Origin: Charina bottae
Lineage: Eukaryota; Chordata; Lepidosauria; Squamata; Charinaidae
Direction: 5' to 3'
Assembly (NCBI GenBank): GCA_023362775.1
Contig: JALMGJ010000005.1
Span: forward strand, 38,125,463 to 38,189,462
Length of the DNA: 64,000 bases
Shown here: piece after piece, positions 1 through 13,300 of the stretch
Layout: each line of letters starts with the position of its first letter
Position numbering within the stretch: the first letter of the stretch is position 1
Program-made: the position numbers and the translations under genes
Notes under the pieces: model-generated
The model's database searches: none
The model's input: the letters and a program-made list of their open reading frames with translations, nothing else
Told to the model about the DNA's origin: nothing

Positions 1-1234
1 CCTCCAGGGCCGCTCCCAGTCGGTGGTGGTAGGGGAGGAGAGATCCAGCCCGCGATCGCTCCTGTGTGGGGTACCGCAGGGCCTGGTTCTCTCTCCTCTC
101 CTATTCAACATCTACATGAAACCGCTGGGTGAGGTCATCCGACACCATGGGATGAGGTATCATCAGTATGCGGATGATACTCAACTGTATATCTCCATCC
201 CAGGTGAAGTAAGTGATGCAGTGACCACCCTGTCCCAGTGCCTGGGGGCTGTGAGGGCCTGGATGGGGAACAACAGGTTTCAGTTGAACCCTGGCAAGAC
301 CGAGTGGCTGTGGATGGATGCCTTAGCGTCTTCTGGGAAATTATCATCTTTGGTTCTCGATGGGGTAGCACTGCCCCATTCAGAACCAGTGCGCAACTTG
401 GGGGTCCTTCTAGACTCACGACTCCTGCTCGAAGAGCAGGTGGCAGTCGTGGCTAGGAGGGCTTTTGCACAGCTTCGGCTGGTGCGCCAGTTGCGCCCGT
501 TCCTGGATCGCGATGCCCTCCGGACAGTCACTCATGCTCTCGTCATCTCCCATGTAGATTACTGCAATGCGCTCTACATGGGGCTACCCTTGAAGACTAT
601 CCGGAAGCTACAGCTGGTGCAGAATGCGGCCGTGCGAGCAATTTTGGGTGCACCAAGATCTGCACATGTAACACCACTGCTCCGCGAGCTACATTGGGTG
701 CCGGTTTGCTTCTGGGTACAATTCAAGGTGTTGGTTATCACCTTTAAAGCCCTACATGGCATGGGGCCAGAATACCTGAGGGACCGTCTTATCCCCATAT
801 TATCGACCCGCCCCACCCGATCATTCAGGGAGGGCCTGCTACGAGCCCCATCAATTAAAGAGTGTCACCTGATGGGGTCTAGGAGACGGGCCTTCTCTGT
901 AGTTGCTCCTACACTGTGGAACACCTTGCCCCCGGAGTTGAGACAGATCTCCTCCCTCCCGACCTTTAGGAAAGATCTGAAGACCTGGTTCTGCCGCCTG
1001 GCATGGGAAGGAGGAAGGGATAGTTCCTCATGGGGGTAGCTTGTCCCTTAATCCTAAAAAGTCCTCCCTTTATTACTCTTTCGTCCATCTGGATTTTATT
1101 TTTATAATTATTTATATTAATTGTATGAATTGATGTTTTATATTGTATGTTCTATTTTAATTCTTTTTTGTTGTAAACCGCCCAGAGTTCCCCATTGGGG
1201 GGAGATGGGCGGTCATATAAATTAAATAAATAAA

Positions 1235-1283
<49 letters not shown>
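1..1283 (+). mobile_element. L2/CR1-type LINE 3' half with RT, (AAT)n tail
   Basis: A non-LTR retrotransposon cut by the window edge. The open frame at 23-1039 (338 aa) is the reverse transcriptase 3' part. It contains GVPQGLVLSPLLFNIYM, the catalytic HQYADDTQLY and LNPGKTEWLW. No stop interrupts it up to the natural C-terminus. The 3' UTR ends with a short CCGCCCAGAG...GATGGGCGG hairpin and an (AAT)n tail (1234-1283). The open frame suggests a fairly recent insertion. I cannot choose between L2 and CR1/L3. Confidence 0.85.
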
Positions 1284-1289
<6 letters not shown>

Positions 1290-1423
1290 CAGAAAGTGCA
1301 AGGAGCAGAAAACTTCAAGCAGAAAACCTCAAGGCCCTCTGGAGGTCTTCTTGCACAATGCCAACTAGGACACTGCCCTGGCAGAGGCATTATGTCCTTA
1401 CGCACTGAGGCAAGTTCACCAAG

Positions 1424-2397
1424 ATGCAGTGACCACCCTGTCCAAGTGCCTGGGGGCCATAGGGGTCTGGATGGGGAAAAACAGGCTTCAACTGAACCCT
1501 GGTAAGACGGAGTGGCTGTGGATTAATGGCCCCTCGGTTTCTGAGAATTTGTCATCTTTAGTTCTGGATGGGGTTGCACTGCCCCAGACAGACCCGGTGC
1601 GTAACTTGGGGGTCCTCTTGGACTCACGACTCCTGCTCGTGTTGTGCGCCAGTTACGCCCTTTCCTAGACTGAGAGGCCCTTCAAACAGTCACTCATGCC
1701 CTGGTTGTCTCCCATATAGATTACTGTAATGCACTCTACATGGGGCTACCCTTGAAGAATATCTGGAAGCTACAGCTGGTTTTAGGTGCACCAAGATCGA
1801 CACACATAACACCTCTGCTCTGTGAGCTGCATTGGGTGCCAGTTTGCCAATTCAAGGTGTTGGTTATTACCTTTAAAGCCCTACATGGCATGGGCCCAGG
1901 TTATCTGAGGGACCGCCTCATCCCCATTACATTGTCCCGTCCCACCCGATCTTGCAGAGAGGGCATGCTGCGGACCCCCTCTATGAAAGAATTCCATCTA
2001 GCGGGCTCTCGGAGGCGAGCCTTCTCTGCAGCGGCACCTGCCCTATGGAACATTCTCCCCCCACAGATAAGACGGGCCCCCTCACTCCTGGACTTCAGGA
2101 AAAAATTAAAAACTTGGCTCTGTGATCTCGCCTGGGGCAAGAAGGAAAGTGGTCACGCTTGGGGATGGCTGATCTTTTAGAGCCGCCTCAAATATTTTAA
2201 ATATTTTTATCTTCACTGTAAGAACCACCTGCCACTTGGATTTTATTGTATTTGTATTTTTATTGTTATATTTATTGTATTTTAATGATGTTTTGTTGTG
2301 GTTGTGAACTGCCCAGAGTCCCTCCTTGAGGGGGAGATGGGCGGTCATAGAAATTTAATAAACAAATAAATAAACAAACAAACAAACAAATAAATAA
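1424..2397 (+). mobile_element. Second, decayed L2/CR1-type LINE copy
   Basis: Repeats the RT C-terminal region of the preceding copy, from the VTTLSKCLGAI segment onward, with internal deletions and frameshifts. One gap falls after DSRLLL and another around the QFKVLV stretch. It ends with the same 3' hairpin and an (AAAC/AAAT)n tail. Same strand and head-to-tail with copy 1, but older by divergence. Confidence 0.8.
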
Positions 2398-2399
2398 GA

Positions 2400-4595
2400 T
2401 GCCTCTGCTACTGCCCCATTAGCTAAGCAAGAGAAGGGGACTTTCCACTGCTCAGCCAGGGTAGTAGTGCCAGTGTCAAATAACATATTCCTGATCAGCT
2501 CCAACAATATATTGCTGAGAGACAGGCCAAATTAAGTTGCCAGTAGAAGGCTGTCTTCTGTCACCAGGACAGCCTATCCTACTCTACCCCCTACTTTCTA
2601 CCTGACAGGTCTTTTCATCACACAATGAAATGGTTAGAACAAAATGACAGAGGACAGTAGTTACTGAAAATGCATCCTCCTTCTCTTAATTTGGAGAGAT
2701 CATGTCTCTGTGTCTTCTTGACATGCAGCTGATCTACATCAGCAAATTACATGGTAAAATTTGTCCTGGACTAGATTATATAACCTTGCAATGCAGGGAC
2801 TACACTGTCTGAATATTTTTTGACAGTGAGTTTAAAATGCACGCATTCCTGACCTCCTTGCATTTGGAAAACTTAGGCAGCAAGAACACTTAGTGATGCT
2901 TGTGATGGAAGCAGTCTCCTTTTGGATGAAATTATTGCTCACAATCTAGAGATTAGTGCTTACGAAAGAGTTTCCAGTTCAGTCATGACAGGTGGGTCAA
3001 TCTTCCTTTGGACACAGGGGGTTAATTATGGTTTTTAACAGAATGCTCACAAACCTTGGCTCATACACTCCCCTAGCCCTTCTATTCTTTTGGTTACAGT
3101 TGCAAGATGGAAATCAAGTTTTTAGATAACAGTCATTTAGCATTAGGTATGACTCCAACTGTTACTGATCTTAACTATGGTTTATTGAAAAATATCACCT
3201 TCAAAACCTATGGTCTGAGTGGGCATGTCTTAGTAAGTTTAAAACTTAACAGTTTGCCTAGTTATGGATGTAACATAAACCAGAGCTAATTAAGCCACAT
3301 CAAAGGAGGAAAGGGGAGAGAAGAACTGATAAACCTAAGGTTCATTTATGTATCATTGTGATCTGCAACTGGTAATCACAAGGCATCTTGCCACCCTCAA
3401 AGGTCTGCTCTGGTGTCTATTAGACTATAGTTTTTTTTAATGCATGTCTTCTTGGCCTTTTGCTTGTGTTTGGTTATTCCCTGCACAGGACTATTTTTAT
3501 TCTGATTGATTGGCAGTTTTGGGGGTTGGTTGGAGGAAAGAGAAACTGCAGTAGTAGCTAAGGCATGCCTCTGACATGGATTGGGGGAAGAAACGTAGAT
3601 GATTCCAAATGGGTCCTTTTTACTTTCTGCAATTGGAAAAATGAGAACAGCTTTAGAATTTACAGTATTTAAATTTCACAGCGACAAAATGGTGATGGCT
3701 ATTTTTTTCCTGTTTGTTTAGATCCATCCCCTAATAATGCCTTTTTCAAACTGGTGTCCTCCAGCTGTGTTGGACCTTAACTTTAGTCATGCTGGTTGGG
3801 ATATTACAACAATTAATGTATAACACATCTGGAGAGCATCAATTTGGGGCTGTCTGTCCTAATACTGGATATACTGTAGGGCTGCAGGGAAGGAGCTGCA
3901 AGACTCAGGGAGGCAGAAGTGGTATGCACTGTTTCCGTATTTAGTCTGATACATTACCAAATTTGTAAACCACAATTATAGCATCCCCCCATCACAGGAG
4001 TGGAAGCCTGTAAGATTTATACAGAAGCCCCGTGTCCTTGTATCCAGCTCCACATGTGGGGCAGCAGTTATTGCCATGAAGCAATCTGGTGTTTCCCCCC
4101 CCCCCCCCTATTAATATTTTACTGGGAACCTGAGTGATGACAGAGGCTCTGGTTTCAAAAGGCCCCATTCCAAATCTCAGCCTATGGCAAAGAGTTTTCT
4201 ATGCTTTGTTCAATGAAACCTAAGAGCTTGATTAGGACTGCAGAGCTAATAGGTCAAGTTAACCACAGTGGTCATTTCAATGCTTTGCTGAGCTTCCCTA
4301 CTTGTGACAGAAGAGCGCCGGCCACAGAAATATACAGAATGTGAGATCCTTGCCTGAAGCTTCTATCCAAGAGAGGAACCTAAACTCCTCCCCAGGACCC
4401 TTCGGATTTTGCCAGGGGCAAGAGCTAACAGCAGGCCCTGAACTTGCTGGCCCAGTTATTACCCTCAGCCAGGGATGCACATAGCTAAAATGTTTCCACT
4501 CTGATTTCCAAACTAAAAATAGTTGCAAAGGCACAAGGGACATAGATAAGTTTATTTTGGAGCTGCAGCAGAAAGTGTTTAGCTGATGTTGGAAA
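2400..4595. other. Intergenic, nothing recognised
   Basis: AT-rich unique-looking sequence with only short chance frames. A poly-C run lies at 4097-4107. The stretch around 3750-3850 (ctccagctgtgttggac...) looks like an old DNA-transposon fragment but is too decayed to classify. Confidence 0.5.
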
Positions 4596-4596
4596 T

Positions 4597-4651
4597 TTCA
4601 TTCATTCATTCATTCATTCATTCATTCATTCATTCATTCATTCATTCATTC
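4597..4651 (+). repeat. (ATTC)n microsatellite
   Basis: About fourteen perfect ATTC units. It abuts a LINE 3' end in the opposite strand, so it is probably that element's expanded tail. Confidence 0.9.
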
Positions 4652-4880
4652 AATTTATATAGTCACCTATCTCACATTCATGACTCTGGGAGGCTTACAA
4701 TTAAAACATAACAGTACCAAAAAAAACATCAAAAAATAAAACAGCCATACAATCAATACAAATATTAAAAACAATTAAACAGTTAAAAGCCATACAATAC
4801 AGTCACCGGGAGAACACAGCCATTCAAGATCAGTACAGCCATTTTATGGGCTCCACACCACCCTCTGATCCCCAGGCCAG
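4652..4880 (-). mobile_element. LINE 3' UTR fragment, minus strand
   Basis: Read on the minus strand it ends ...GCCTCCCAGAGTCATGAATG...TATATAAATTGAATG, the style of the L2/CR1-type 3' ends seen at 1-2400, followed by the simple-repeat tail. No coding part remains. Confidence 0.5.
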
Positions 4881-6327
4881 ATGGCATCATGCAAAACTCA
4901 GATGCATCTCTTGCAGTCTTCCCTGATATGATTCTTTCCAGAAGAGCGGGAATTGCGACTCCCAGAATGAAGGCCAGGGCGGTTGGGAATCCTGGGTTTC
5001 AATCACAACCCAGCTTGAGCAGAATGGTAGATTGGGAAACAAGTACTGTATAGCTAATACAGAGCTCTCACCCCTGTATTCATCCCCTTAGTTTTCTTTT
5101 CCCCCTTTCAAGTGATGAGGCTCAGGCCTCATTGGGTTTTTTCCCTCCATTCATTTTTGTCATCTTATGTTTTATTTCTGCAAATCTTGGAACTTCCTAT
5201 TTATTCTCCTTTCTTGTTTGCAGTATTCTTATTCTGGATATGCAGCCATCTTAACCTAGCATCTTTGTCTGCTAATAACTGTGAGAGATTGTGAGGGGGC
5301 TGAGAAAGAAATGGGAGGAACTCTGGACATAAACACCAACAGATAGCAGAATCTGTTAATGGCTTATCTAACAAACAGCAGTTCAGTCCAGAGTGCGGAA
5401 AGACCCCAAAGAGATTCAAAACTTTCAAAGACATTCCACTTTAATGAACTTAAATTACTATTGTAATAAAAGAGGGCTGGAGGTTCCTATTGCCATTTCC
5501 AAGATACTCTACCATAGTCCTAATTCTTGCATTAAAACTTCTTATTGAAATCTGGGTGATTCTTACTTCCTTGTCCATGCTCTCTGCATGGGGTTTGACA
5601 TTTATTTCTGCTGCACACAATGAAGTTCATCAACTTGTGCTCCAGAGACAGTCCCCACAGCCTGCAGAGCCTTCCCATTTGAGCCCATAGGGCTTTAAGC
5701 AAGACTCCGCCTCAGAAACTTTAGTACTTCCATTTTTCCATATGCAAAAGATGTCAGAGAGTGGCCACTTTTAAACGTCTTTATGGAGAAGGCAGATAGC
5801 CTTTTCTCCATGTGGAGGAAGGGTCTGGGCATGATTGCTCCTTTTCTTCCACTATGTGGAGAGAAGAACTGACTTGCTTCATTCAAACGGAGCTTGAATG
5901 AATGTGGCAAGGTGAGATGCCCTCATTAAGACAAAGTTGTAAAATGATCTCAAGGTTAAAGGTTTTTCTTTCTACTTGCTGAAAGTATGCAAAGTGTCAC
6001 ACAGACACTTCCCTCATTTTATGAAAACTGCTTCTCCCAAATTAGACATATGCAACAAGTTGCTAAGCTTTCTATAAGGGAAGAACTGGAAATGTAAACA
6101 CTTTGCTGCTCAAAGTTATATATGTTTAATTTCACTGAATACAGTAGCACATACTGTTACATTAAGTATGCCCAGAACTGCGACAATGCATTTTTACTCT
6201 ATGCATGTATATGTGCTGGAGGGATCAATAATATTCAGTAAAGTTTACTTTCAAATAAATGTGTTAAAGATTGCAGCATACAGCCTAATGCTATGCTTGC
6301 TTATTTGGAATTGGATATTTAGTCCAC

Positions 6328-6433
6328 TCCAGGAGACAGTGGAGGACAGGAAGGCCTGGCGTGCTATGGTCCATGAGGTCACGAAGAGTCGGACACGACT
6401 AAACAACTGAACAACAACAACAACAACAACAAA
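6328..6433 (+). mobile_element. Short 5'-truncated BovB LINE with target-site duplication
   Basis: A 106-bp BovB 3' end containing the diagnostic AGTCGGACACGACT tail and (CAA)n. It is flanked by the direct repeat atttagtccac at 6317-6327 and 6434-6444. Confidence 0.9.
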
Positions 6434-6444
6434 ATTTAGTCCAC

Positions 6445-8480
6445 AGCACACAATGTAAATGGTTAAATCTGTCCATTAATGAAGGATGGATGGGATATAA
6501 TTTAGCAAATGAATGAATGGCTGAGAGACAACATTTTGCACCATTCTAGTGATGTCCTAATATTTGTCCTCTCTAATTGCACAGCTGCTATTCAATCCTG
6601 TAGGGATATGTAAAATGCTGCCTTTGCAGGGAATGGGAAAAATTGCTCAGTTCCTCTGGCACTGACTGATCCTTTGTCTCCACACAGTGGTGCACTAGAT
6701 ACACCAGGCCACTTTCAAATCCACAACCCCATTTTGGAATATAGGACCCATCATAATGAGGAACTGCTAAATGCCAGGGAGCACCTTTTCAATGATGAGG
6801 ATTAAATGTATATAGCAGTCAAATCCAAGAATTGCTGGCATTTCTGTTTGTTTTTATAAAAGAAGAGCCATTCCTATTTGAAAGATCAGAATATTTAATT
6901 TAGTTTTAGCATATACCTACATTGTAGATTAGCTCGTTTTTATTGGTAACATTGATTTCAAACCTAAATCCCATTTGTTTTTGTATTTTTTATTTTTTAC
7001 CAAATAGTTATTACATACAAAAATGTAAACATAAACACAAAAATACAGCATATTTAAATGTGCAGAGCATTTATAAGTTATTTTTTCCTATATAAAATAA
7101 AGGATCTGGTAATACTTGATAGGTTCCTGATAAATGGTCTTTCTCTCAGATCCCACAAGGACTAGATAGAGGCTCAACAAATAATCTTCCTGCAAAATCA
7201 ACTTAGCTATGTTTCTTTAAGAACTCCATAGTTAAAGGAGATGGGCAAGGCCAACTCTCAAAAAGTGAGGATTAAAGATACATGAGAATAAAATGCTTAT
7301 TTTAGCCCTAAACTATAGTAAACATAAGGTCAGATACATGAATTGGCTGCTTCTTTGTATGTTGTATCTTCCTTTCTGTGAATAACCAGATAATGGTATT
7401 TCATGCTAAGACATAATTGTGCTTATGTTTTACAAAACACATGTGCATGTGTTTCAACTTTTAAATTTGCTTCTGTTTTACAGTATAACCCACTTTGACA
7501 GTTTAGTAGTACAAGTCATGCTACCATGTGAAACAAATAATATTATGAATGGTCAGCAAGTGACTTATACTGGAGAATTTCCTATTAAAACCTTAGCAAG
7601 TACTAGGAAACCAACCATTACCTCTTTAACTCATCACTATTGGCAGACATCAATTACAGTGGATGCAGCAAAAACAAACAAAAACAGCAGACCTAATTCT
7701 ACTGTTGTCTTCAAATCTCTTCCAGCATAGTTCTGAAATTCAAACTTTTGAAGGAAACACACACTTATATATTCCCAACTGCCATTATCTCCTCTTTTGT
7801 GGGAGCACAGGACTGATGCCTAACAATGCTCCTCGGTTCTTCAGGATTCCTCAATCATATATTTTTCCTCTATCCATGCTAATCAACTGGACGTCCTCCT
7901 GTGTCAGTTGACTCATGAGAATCTAGAAGGGGGCAGTGGAATATCATCTTTTATAGGTCTAAATGTAAGGCAACATACAGTTTGGGTCCCAGGAACACAA
8001 AAAGTGGCTGGGCAGTTATCAAAAATTGTTCCTCAAAACAAATCCTCTGAAGTATTTGGTACCAGAATACTTTTGACAGATTGAAAAACAAACAACCCTT
8101 CCATTTGAGGAGAGTCTATCCAAGGAACTACAAAGATTCCTGTCTCCCTTCTTTATCTCAAGTAGTCTTCTTCTGATGCACAAAATTGAGGGAATACTTG
8201 TAGATACAGTAACTGCTTCTGATGCTCCAAAGATGTAGAACATCTGATGCAATTAAATAGTAACAGGAATGGGCAACGTTTTTCTATCAAAGTTCTCATT
8301 CCCTCTGAGATAATGACATAAGTGTCATGTGGCAGGTGAGGATGAAGCTAGGAATGGGTGGGACACACATTCTGTGACACAGAAGCACACACATAGACTT
8401 ATCTCTACTCCTTTAGACTAACTTCAGACACTAGCCTCCCCTAAAATTACACTGAAATTATTACACCGCAAAAAGTTATG
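6445..8480. other. Intergenic, nothing recognised
   Basis: AT-rich sequence. The longest chance frame (7419-7730) has no recognisable domain and no neighbouring splice or promoter logic. Confidence 0.5.
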
Positions 8481-8494
8481 TTTAAAAAATATGT

Positions 8495-8747
8495 ATTGTC
8501 GAAGGCTTTCACGGCCGGAGTTCAATGGCTGTTGTGGGTCTTCCGGGCTGTGTGGCCGTGTTCTGGAAGTTGTGGTTCCTAAAGTTTCGCCAGCATCTGT
8601 GGCCAGCATCTTCAGAGGGCAGGAGCACCATTTTGCTTCTATCTGTGCTCCTGCCCTCTGAAGATGCTGGCCACAGATGCTGGCGAAACATTAGGAACCA
8701 CAACTTCCAGAACACGGCCACACAGCCCGGAAGACCCACAACAGCCA
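8495..8747 (-). mobile_element. Hairpin element, probable Penelope-like pseudo-LTR pair
   Basis: A near-perfect inverted repeat: arms of about 105 bp (8525-8634 and 8648-8747) around a short loop, with an extra unpaired 30 bp at the left end. It is flanked by a 14-bp duplication, tttaaaaaatatgt, at 8481-8494 and 8748-8761. Each arm contains CTGAAGA...GCGAAAC. The architecture (inverted arms, one-sided tail, 14-15 bp duplication) is the same as the Penelope-like copies at 25.2 and 32.3 kb, hence the assignment. Strand is inferred from the tail's position. Confidence 0.6.
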
Positions 8748-8791
8748 TTTAAAAAATATGTTACCAGTGGGAACAGGTCTCCTATATGGAA

Positions 8792-9213
8792 TGTGAGAAT
8801 GACCTTGGAAGATGGGGGAAGAGATGCTGCCTGGGGAATGATTAGATAAAAGTGGGAGGAGCCCGCAACTGAGTAACAGACAAAGAAACTTAGAAAGGAT
8901 CCGCCCTAACTGATCAGGCGGTAAAAAGGGATGGCAGAACTTGCAAGATTGATGTCAGCCCTCCCAGGTAAACCAGACAGGAAACATGACAAGATGAGCT
9001 ACTTCCACTTTATTGTTAAGCTACATTAACAGAATCTTGCAAGTCTGAAAGTACAAATCTCCCACCGTCCCTTTTTACCACCTGCCAAGTTAGGGCGGAT
9101 CCTTTCTAAGTTTCTTTCTCTGTCCGTTACTCAGTTGCGGGCTCATCTCACTTTTATCTGTTCCCTAGGCAGCATCTCCCCCCCACCCCCCGTCTTCCAA
9201 GGTCATTCTCACA
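8792..9213 (-). mobile_element. Inverted LTR-like repeats
   Basis: A TGTGAGAATGACCTTGGAAG block starts at 8792 on the plus strand and again at 9213 on the minus strand, with about 155 bp of matching sequence in each arm. The minus copy reads on through an AATAAAG to CTGACA at 8953. That looks like a complete solo LTR (TG...CA, about 260 bp) facing a truncated copy. No coding sequence. Confidence 0.5.
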
Positions 9214-9424
9214 TCCCATTACAATTTTATGTTATGACTTTTTATGATTTATGACAAAAAGCAACAGTGAAAGCCAGCATCTATCACTGGAATTGCTTCC
9301 TCTCAAAAGGGAATTACCACTGTGGTTAATTCTGTCCTCTTGCCATTCAGGGTAGAACAGCAACAATTCTTGATTCAGATCCCCTACCATGAGTATTGCC
9401 TTCAGCATGATTTATTCTTCAGTC

Positions 9425-9505
9425 AATTCATTAATTATTAGATTTATATCCTGCCTTTATTTTGTACAACTCAAGGCAGCAAATTTAGCTACATAAAACT
9501 GCAAA
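9425..9505 (-). repeat. SINE/LINE tail fragment
   Basis: The stretch ATCCTGCCTTTATTTTGTAC...CTCAAGGCAGCAAAT resembles the 3' part of the tRNA-derived SINEs at 14.7 and 41.9 kb, in the same orientation. Confidence 0.4.
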
Positions 9506-9660
9506 TAACCCTTTAAGGCTAAGTTAAAGGGAAAGAAGCAGGCCTCTATGTAGCCTTGAAGAAAGCATTCTGGTGTTCTCTATGCTATTTAATTCTAATA
9601 GATGTATTATACATAATAGATGTATTATATATTTTTTCCCAGTACATATGCATATACATA

Positions 9661-9666
9661 TTTATT
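9661..9666 (-). terminator. Possible SCLY poly(A) signal
   Basis: The first canonical AATAAA on the minus strand downstream of the SCLY stop (tttatt on the plus strand). It would give a 3' UTR of roughly 530 nt. No transcript evidence. Confidence 0.35.
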
Positions 9667-10199
9667 AGGTCAATTTATTAGTATGCATCTTTGTGGTAAA
9701 CATAACATCTCCAAGGCAAATCCCTGATTGTTTCAAATTTGGAGATTTACTTGACCATTCATATATGTATGCATGTGTCTGGCATATATGTGTATGTATG
9801 TATATGTAAATAAATGCATACACCTTCTAACCATTATATTCACATTAGTTCTCTACTCGGGAACAATTCTAAATATCCAGTGGAAATATTTCCTTGCCCC
9901 TCCTTTTACTTTCTAAAACTTGTTAAAAGGTGTAATTCACCTTTTACTGCTGCTGAATTCCAGAAAAAAAAATCAGTGCTCATAGATGTAGACAGTGGTC
10001 CTAGGTATTCAAGAGCTGTAAAACACATTACTGGATGTTCAACAAAAATCCTGTCTCAAAGTACTGATGGGAACACAACAGCCCTCAATATGTCAAATGT
10101 AAATATGGCACATAGAGCAATGGAATATAAGGACTAGATAAGCTCACTCCTGACACTGATGAACAGAATCTTCTTTTTTGTTGACTGTGCGTATCCAGC

Positions 10200-10344
10200 C
10201 TATTGTAACCCAGCCACAGCCTGTTTCAAATCTTCTACAATCAGATCCACATCTTCTTTGCTTGTATCACGGCCCACACTGAGGCGTAAGGCGTTCTGTG
10301 CCACATTATAAGGAATTCCACAGCTAAGCAGAACAGCTGAGGGC
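10200..10344 (-). CDS. SCLY: SCLY last coding exon and stop
   Basis: Encodes residues 400-447, including [20 protein letters not shown] and [18 protein letters not shown], then TAG (complement of 10200-10202). This is the usual C-terminal helix; the end is close to that of the human protein. Confidence 0.94.
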
Positions 10345-13300
10345 CTGGAGAACAGACATAATTAAAGCAAAATATAACCTTTAATGGTATTTTTACCATG
10401 GGGATCTGAGCAGCATATAGAGAAAGGAAACAAATTGTGCAGAGCTACTCCTGTCCAAAAGACATTTATTTATAAGCTTCTTTTGTTTCAATAGAAATTA
10501 GCTGATCAAGTATGCATGCTGAGGTCTATAGCCTTCCAGACTTCAAAAGGATGAGAGACAATTAAACCATACCACACAATTCAGTAATTCTGGAGTCTCT
10601 TTGTTAATCAGATAAATGCTCTATAATAAATATGTCATGGATTACAGCCTAAATGTTAAGGGTATATTACAACTTTTAAGTGTGAAGAGAGTGGAATTGT
10701 TATTTATTGTTAGCACTTTAAAACTGATAAAAAGTTATTATACACAACACACGCTCCTAATGAATTATGGAACTAACTGTGATGAAAGGCTGTGGATTTT
10801 TAATACATTATGTTATTGCATATACTAATAGCAAATTTAAACTTCAAATCCAGACCCTTATGTAGCCAAAATAGAACACACACCCAAGAAGGCAGTATTA
10901 AAAGATTCAGAAGAACCCTAAATGTATTAAAAAGATTTTTTTAATTAACCATTTTAACTACAAGAACAGATACATTCAGAATTTACCATATTTAATGACT
11001 ATGCTATATTAACTGGTGAGGCAGACAAAAAAAAATTAACAATAAACCAGAATTATGGATTCAAGTATCATGGATGATCAGCTTTCATAATGGCCTTCGT
11101 ACCAGAATCAAAATAGCTTCTGAACAGCAAATTCTTCCCCTATTTCTATCTGGATAATCTCTGTCTCTTCACATCTCTCTTAAAGGCCAGCTGCTCCTCA
11201 AAGCTAGTAGGAATAATATAAAGAGCTTCAACTGGTAGCAGATCCATGAGGAGCACAATTATGCAAGTCATATAATATTTGTCCCTACTGCATAATTAGA
11301 ATAGAATAATGGGTTGTGAATGGTGTTTATTTCTTGGATAATTTTATAAATCAGTGGGGGAGGGGGCAATTACAAAGATGTAAGGGCTGTAATTACTTAT
11401 AATACTTTTATCACATGCCATTACTAGTTGTTAAGAAACATAGGCCAGTGTCAATTAGTTAGCAGGAGCACTAATACCCTAACCAGGCATAGCTTGCTTG
11501 TTAAGGCAAAGCAGGCAACATAATGTGAGTTGGGAAGATAGTATGGCTGCTGTGGCTCATGAAATTTTCCAATATTATCATGGATAAGATGGTATGGAAC
11601 ACTGTCAGTAATGCCTTTCTTCACAGCAGATATGACATTACCATCGCCACTTGCCATAATTCTTGGGTAATGTGAGAGATTGACATAGCTGTGGCGACTC
11701 TAAGTGGTTAATTCTTTGCAAGTCTACACACACAAACTTCCTTACATTAGCTGGAACTATGCCCTCCAGCAACAGAATACCCAGTTCCACAACACTGGCT
11801 ACTTACTGGTCACCCTTTTCAGAGTGGCAGGCTGCGCCGACACTGGCAAGCAAAGTCCTACAGCGCGAGAGCACCAGCCAACCTGCAGAAAAAATAAGAT
11901 ATATATCTGCTCTCTTCTCATGAAGTACGTACGGATCTAAGCATAGAAGAAACACACAGAACTTGCTTGTAATTTTGCCTGTGTTGGCAAGAATAACTAA
12001 GATATAATTTTAAAAATCAATCCTTGCTCATGCTTTGCTAGGATTGGATTCTTATGAATTTTCACAACAAAACAATTATGTCAGGACCACACATATAACA
12101 TTGCTACAGCCAAATTAGAACATGGAAAAGATACATTTCAAGTAATGTTTCATGGACAAAATATCAGAATGCTTTCTGACTAATTACAGAATTCATTTTA
12201 AAAGTTCAAGAGAGCGAATTTTTAAAATTTATCTTTGTATCTTGCAGCTGTAATTAGCATTTTCTTTATGAAATTACAGTGCAAATTTGGTTAAATACAT
12301 AATAGCATGTAATTGGCACCTCATTTCATGCTGATAACATCTTGATTTGGTTTGAGGCAGAGAGATTAGTTTTAAAAGCAATTAACACTAAATTTTGTAT
12401 TAGCCACTAAAGGATTATATGCAAAATCCCATAAATCAATCATAGACTAGCTCTTAAAGAACAGTGCAAATATAGATATAGAAGTTACCTTGTAGACCTG
12501 AACCCAATATGGAAAAGTTACAGGTGTTGCAAAGTCGTTTAGAGCCTTCCAGTCGACAATTAAAATGGATATTTTGTCTTCCAAATGCAATCTAGAATAT
12601 GAAGTAACACTTTTAATAAAATGTCAACTAACATATTAATACACACATACACACACATACCACAGGCATTATTGAATCCAGGTAGGAAAAAAAAGCATCT
12701 TATAATTTTAGATACATAAAAGGATAAAGGTATATAAGGGTAGTCATCATTGGCGATCACTCGTAGCCGAGTAAGATTGTCTTCCAAAGGTAAAATTTTA
12801 ACAGTGGAACCGTAAGTGGCTATAAAGGCCAATTCTGGATCCGCACAACCTCCCACAATGAGGGCATAGGTTTCCGGGTGGGAGACGGTCATGATGAGGG
12901 TTTGCCTGACGTGCCTTCCTTTTAGCTCTTTTCTCCCTTTCGCCCTGTACTCGTGCTTCTTCAAAGTCCATAGCACCATTAATAAAGGCTGACCTCCAAT
13001 TGAAACGCCACCTCCAACTTCTTGATATAAGGGTAGTACTGCACCTGTGACAGTAGAACTTGCAATATAGCACTCAAAGGATTAACTAACACCTTGCTCA
13101 CAGGTGTGGGAAGAATATCTGAAAGGTCTTGTGTTATGTCTACCTTGCTCTGGCAAGTCAAAGTAGGGCATCTGTCACCACTCTCTTAGCAATGAATCCC
13201 AAGAAAGGCAATTCCAAAAGGTTCCAATGCGATTCCATTTCAAAGAATGGCAGTGCTGCAATATTCATTGGGGTTAATCCAGACATGATACATGCACCTT

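Noticed and set aside
7419..7911. Overlapping 103-aa and 82-aa frames in the left intergenic region
   Set aside because: No recognisable family and ordinary AT-rich composition.
9814..10137. 107-aa frame just past the SCLY stop
   Set aside because: Probably SCLY 3' UTR or flank read on the opposite strand; no recognisable domain.
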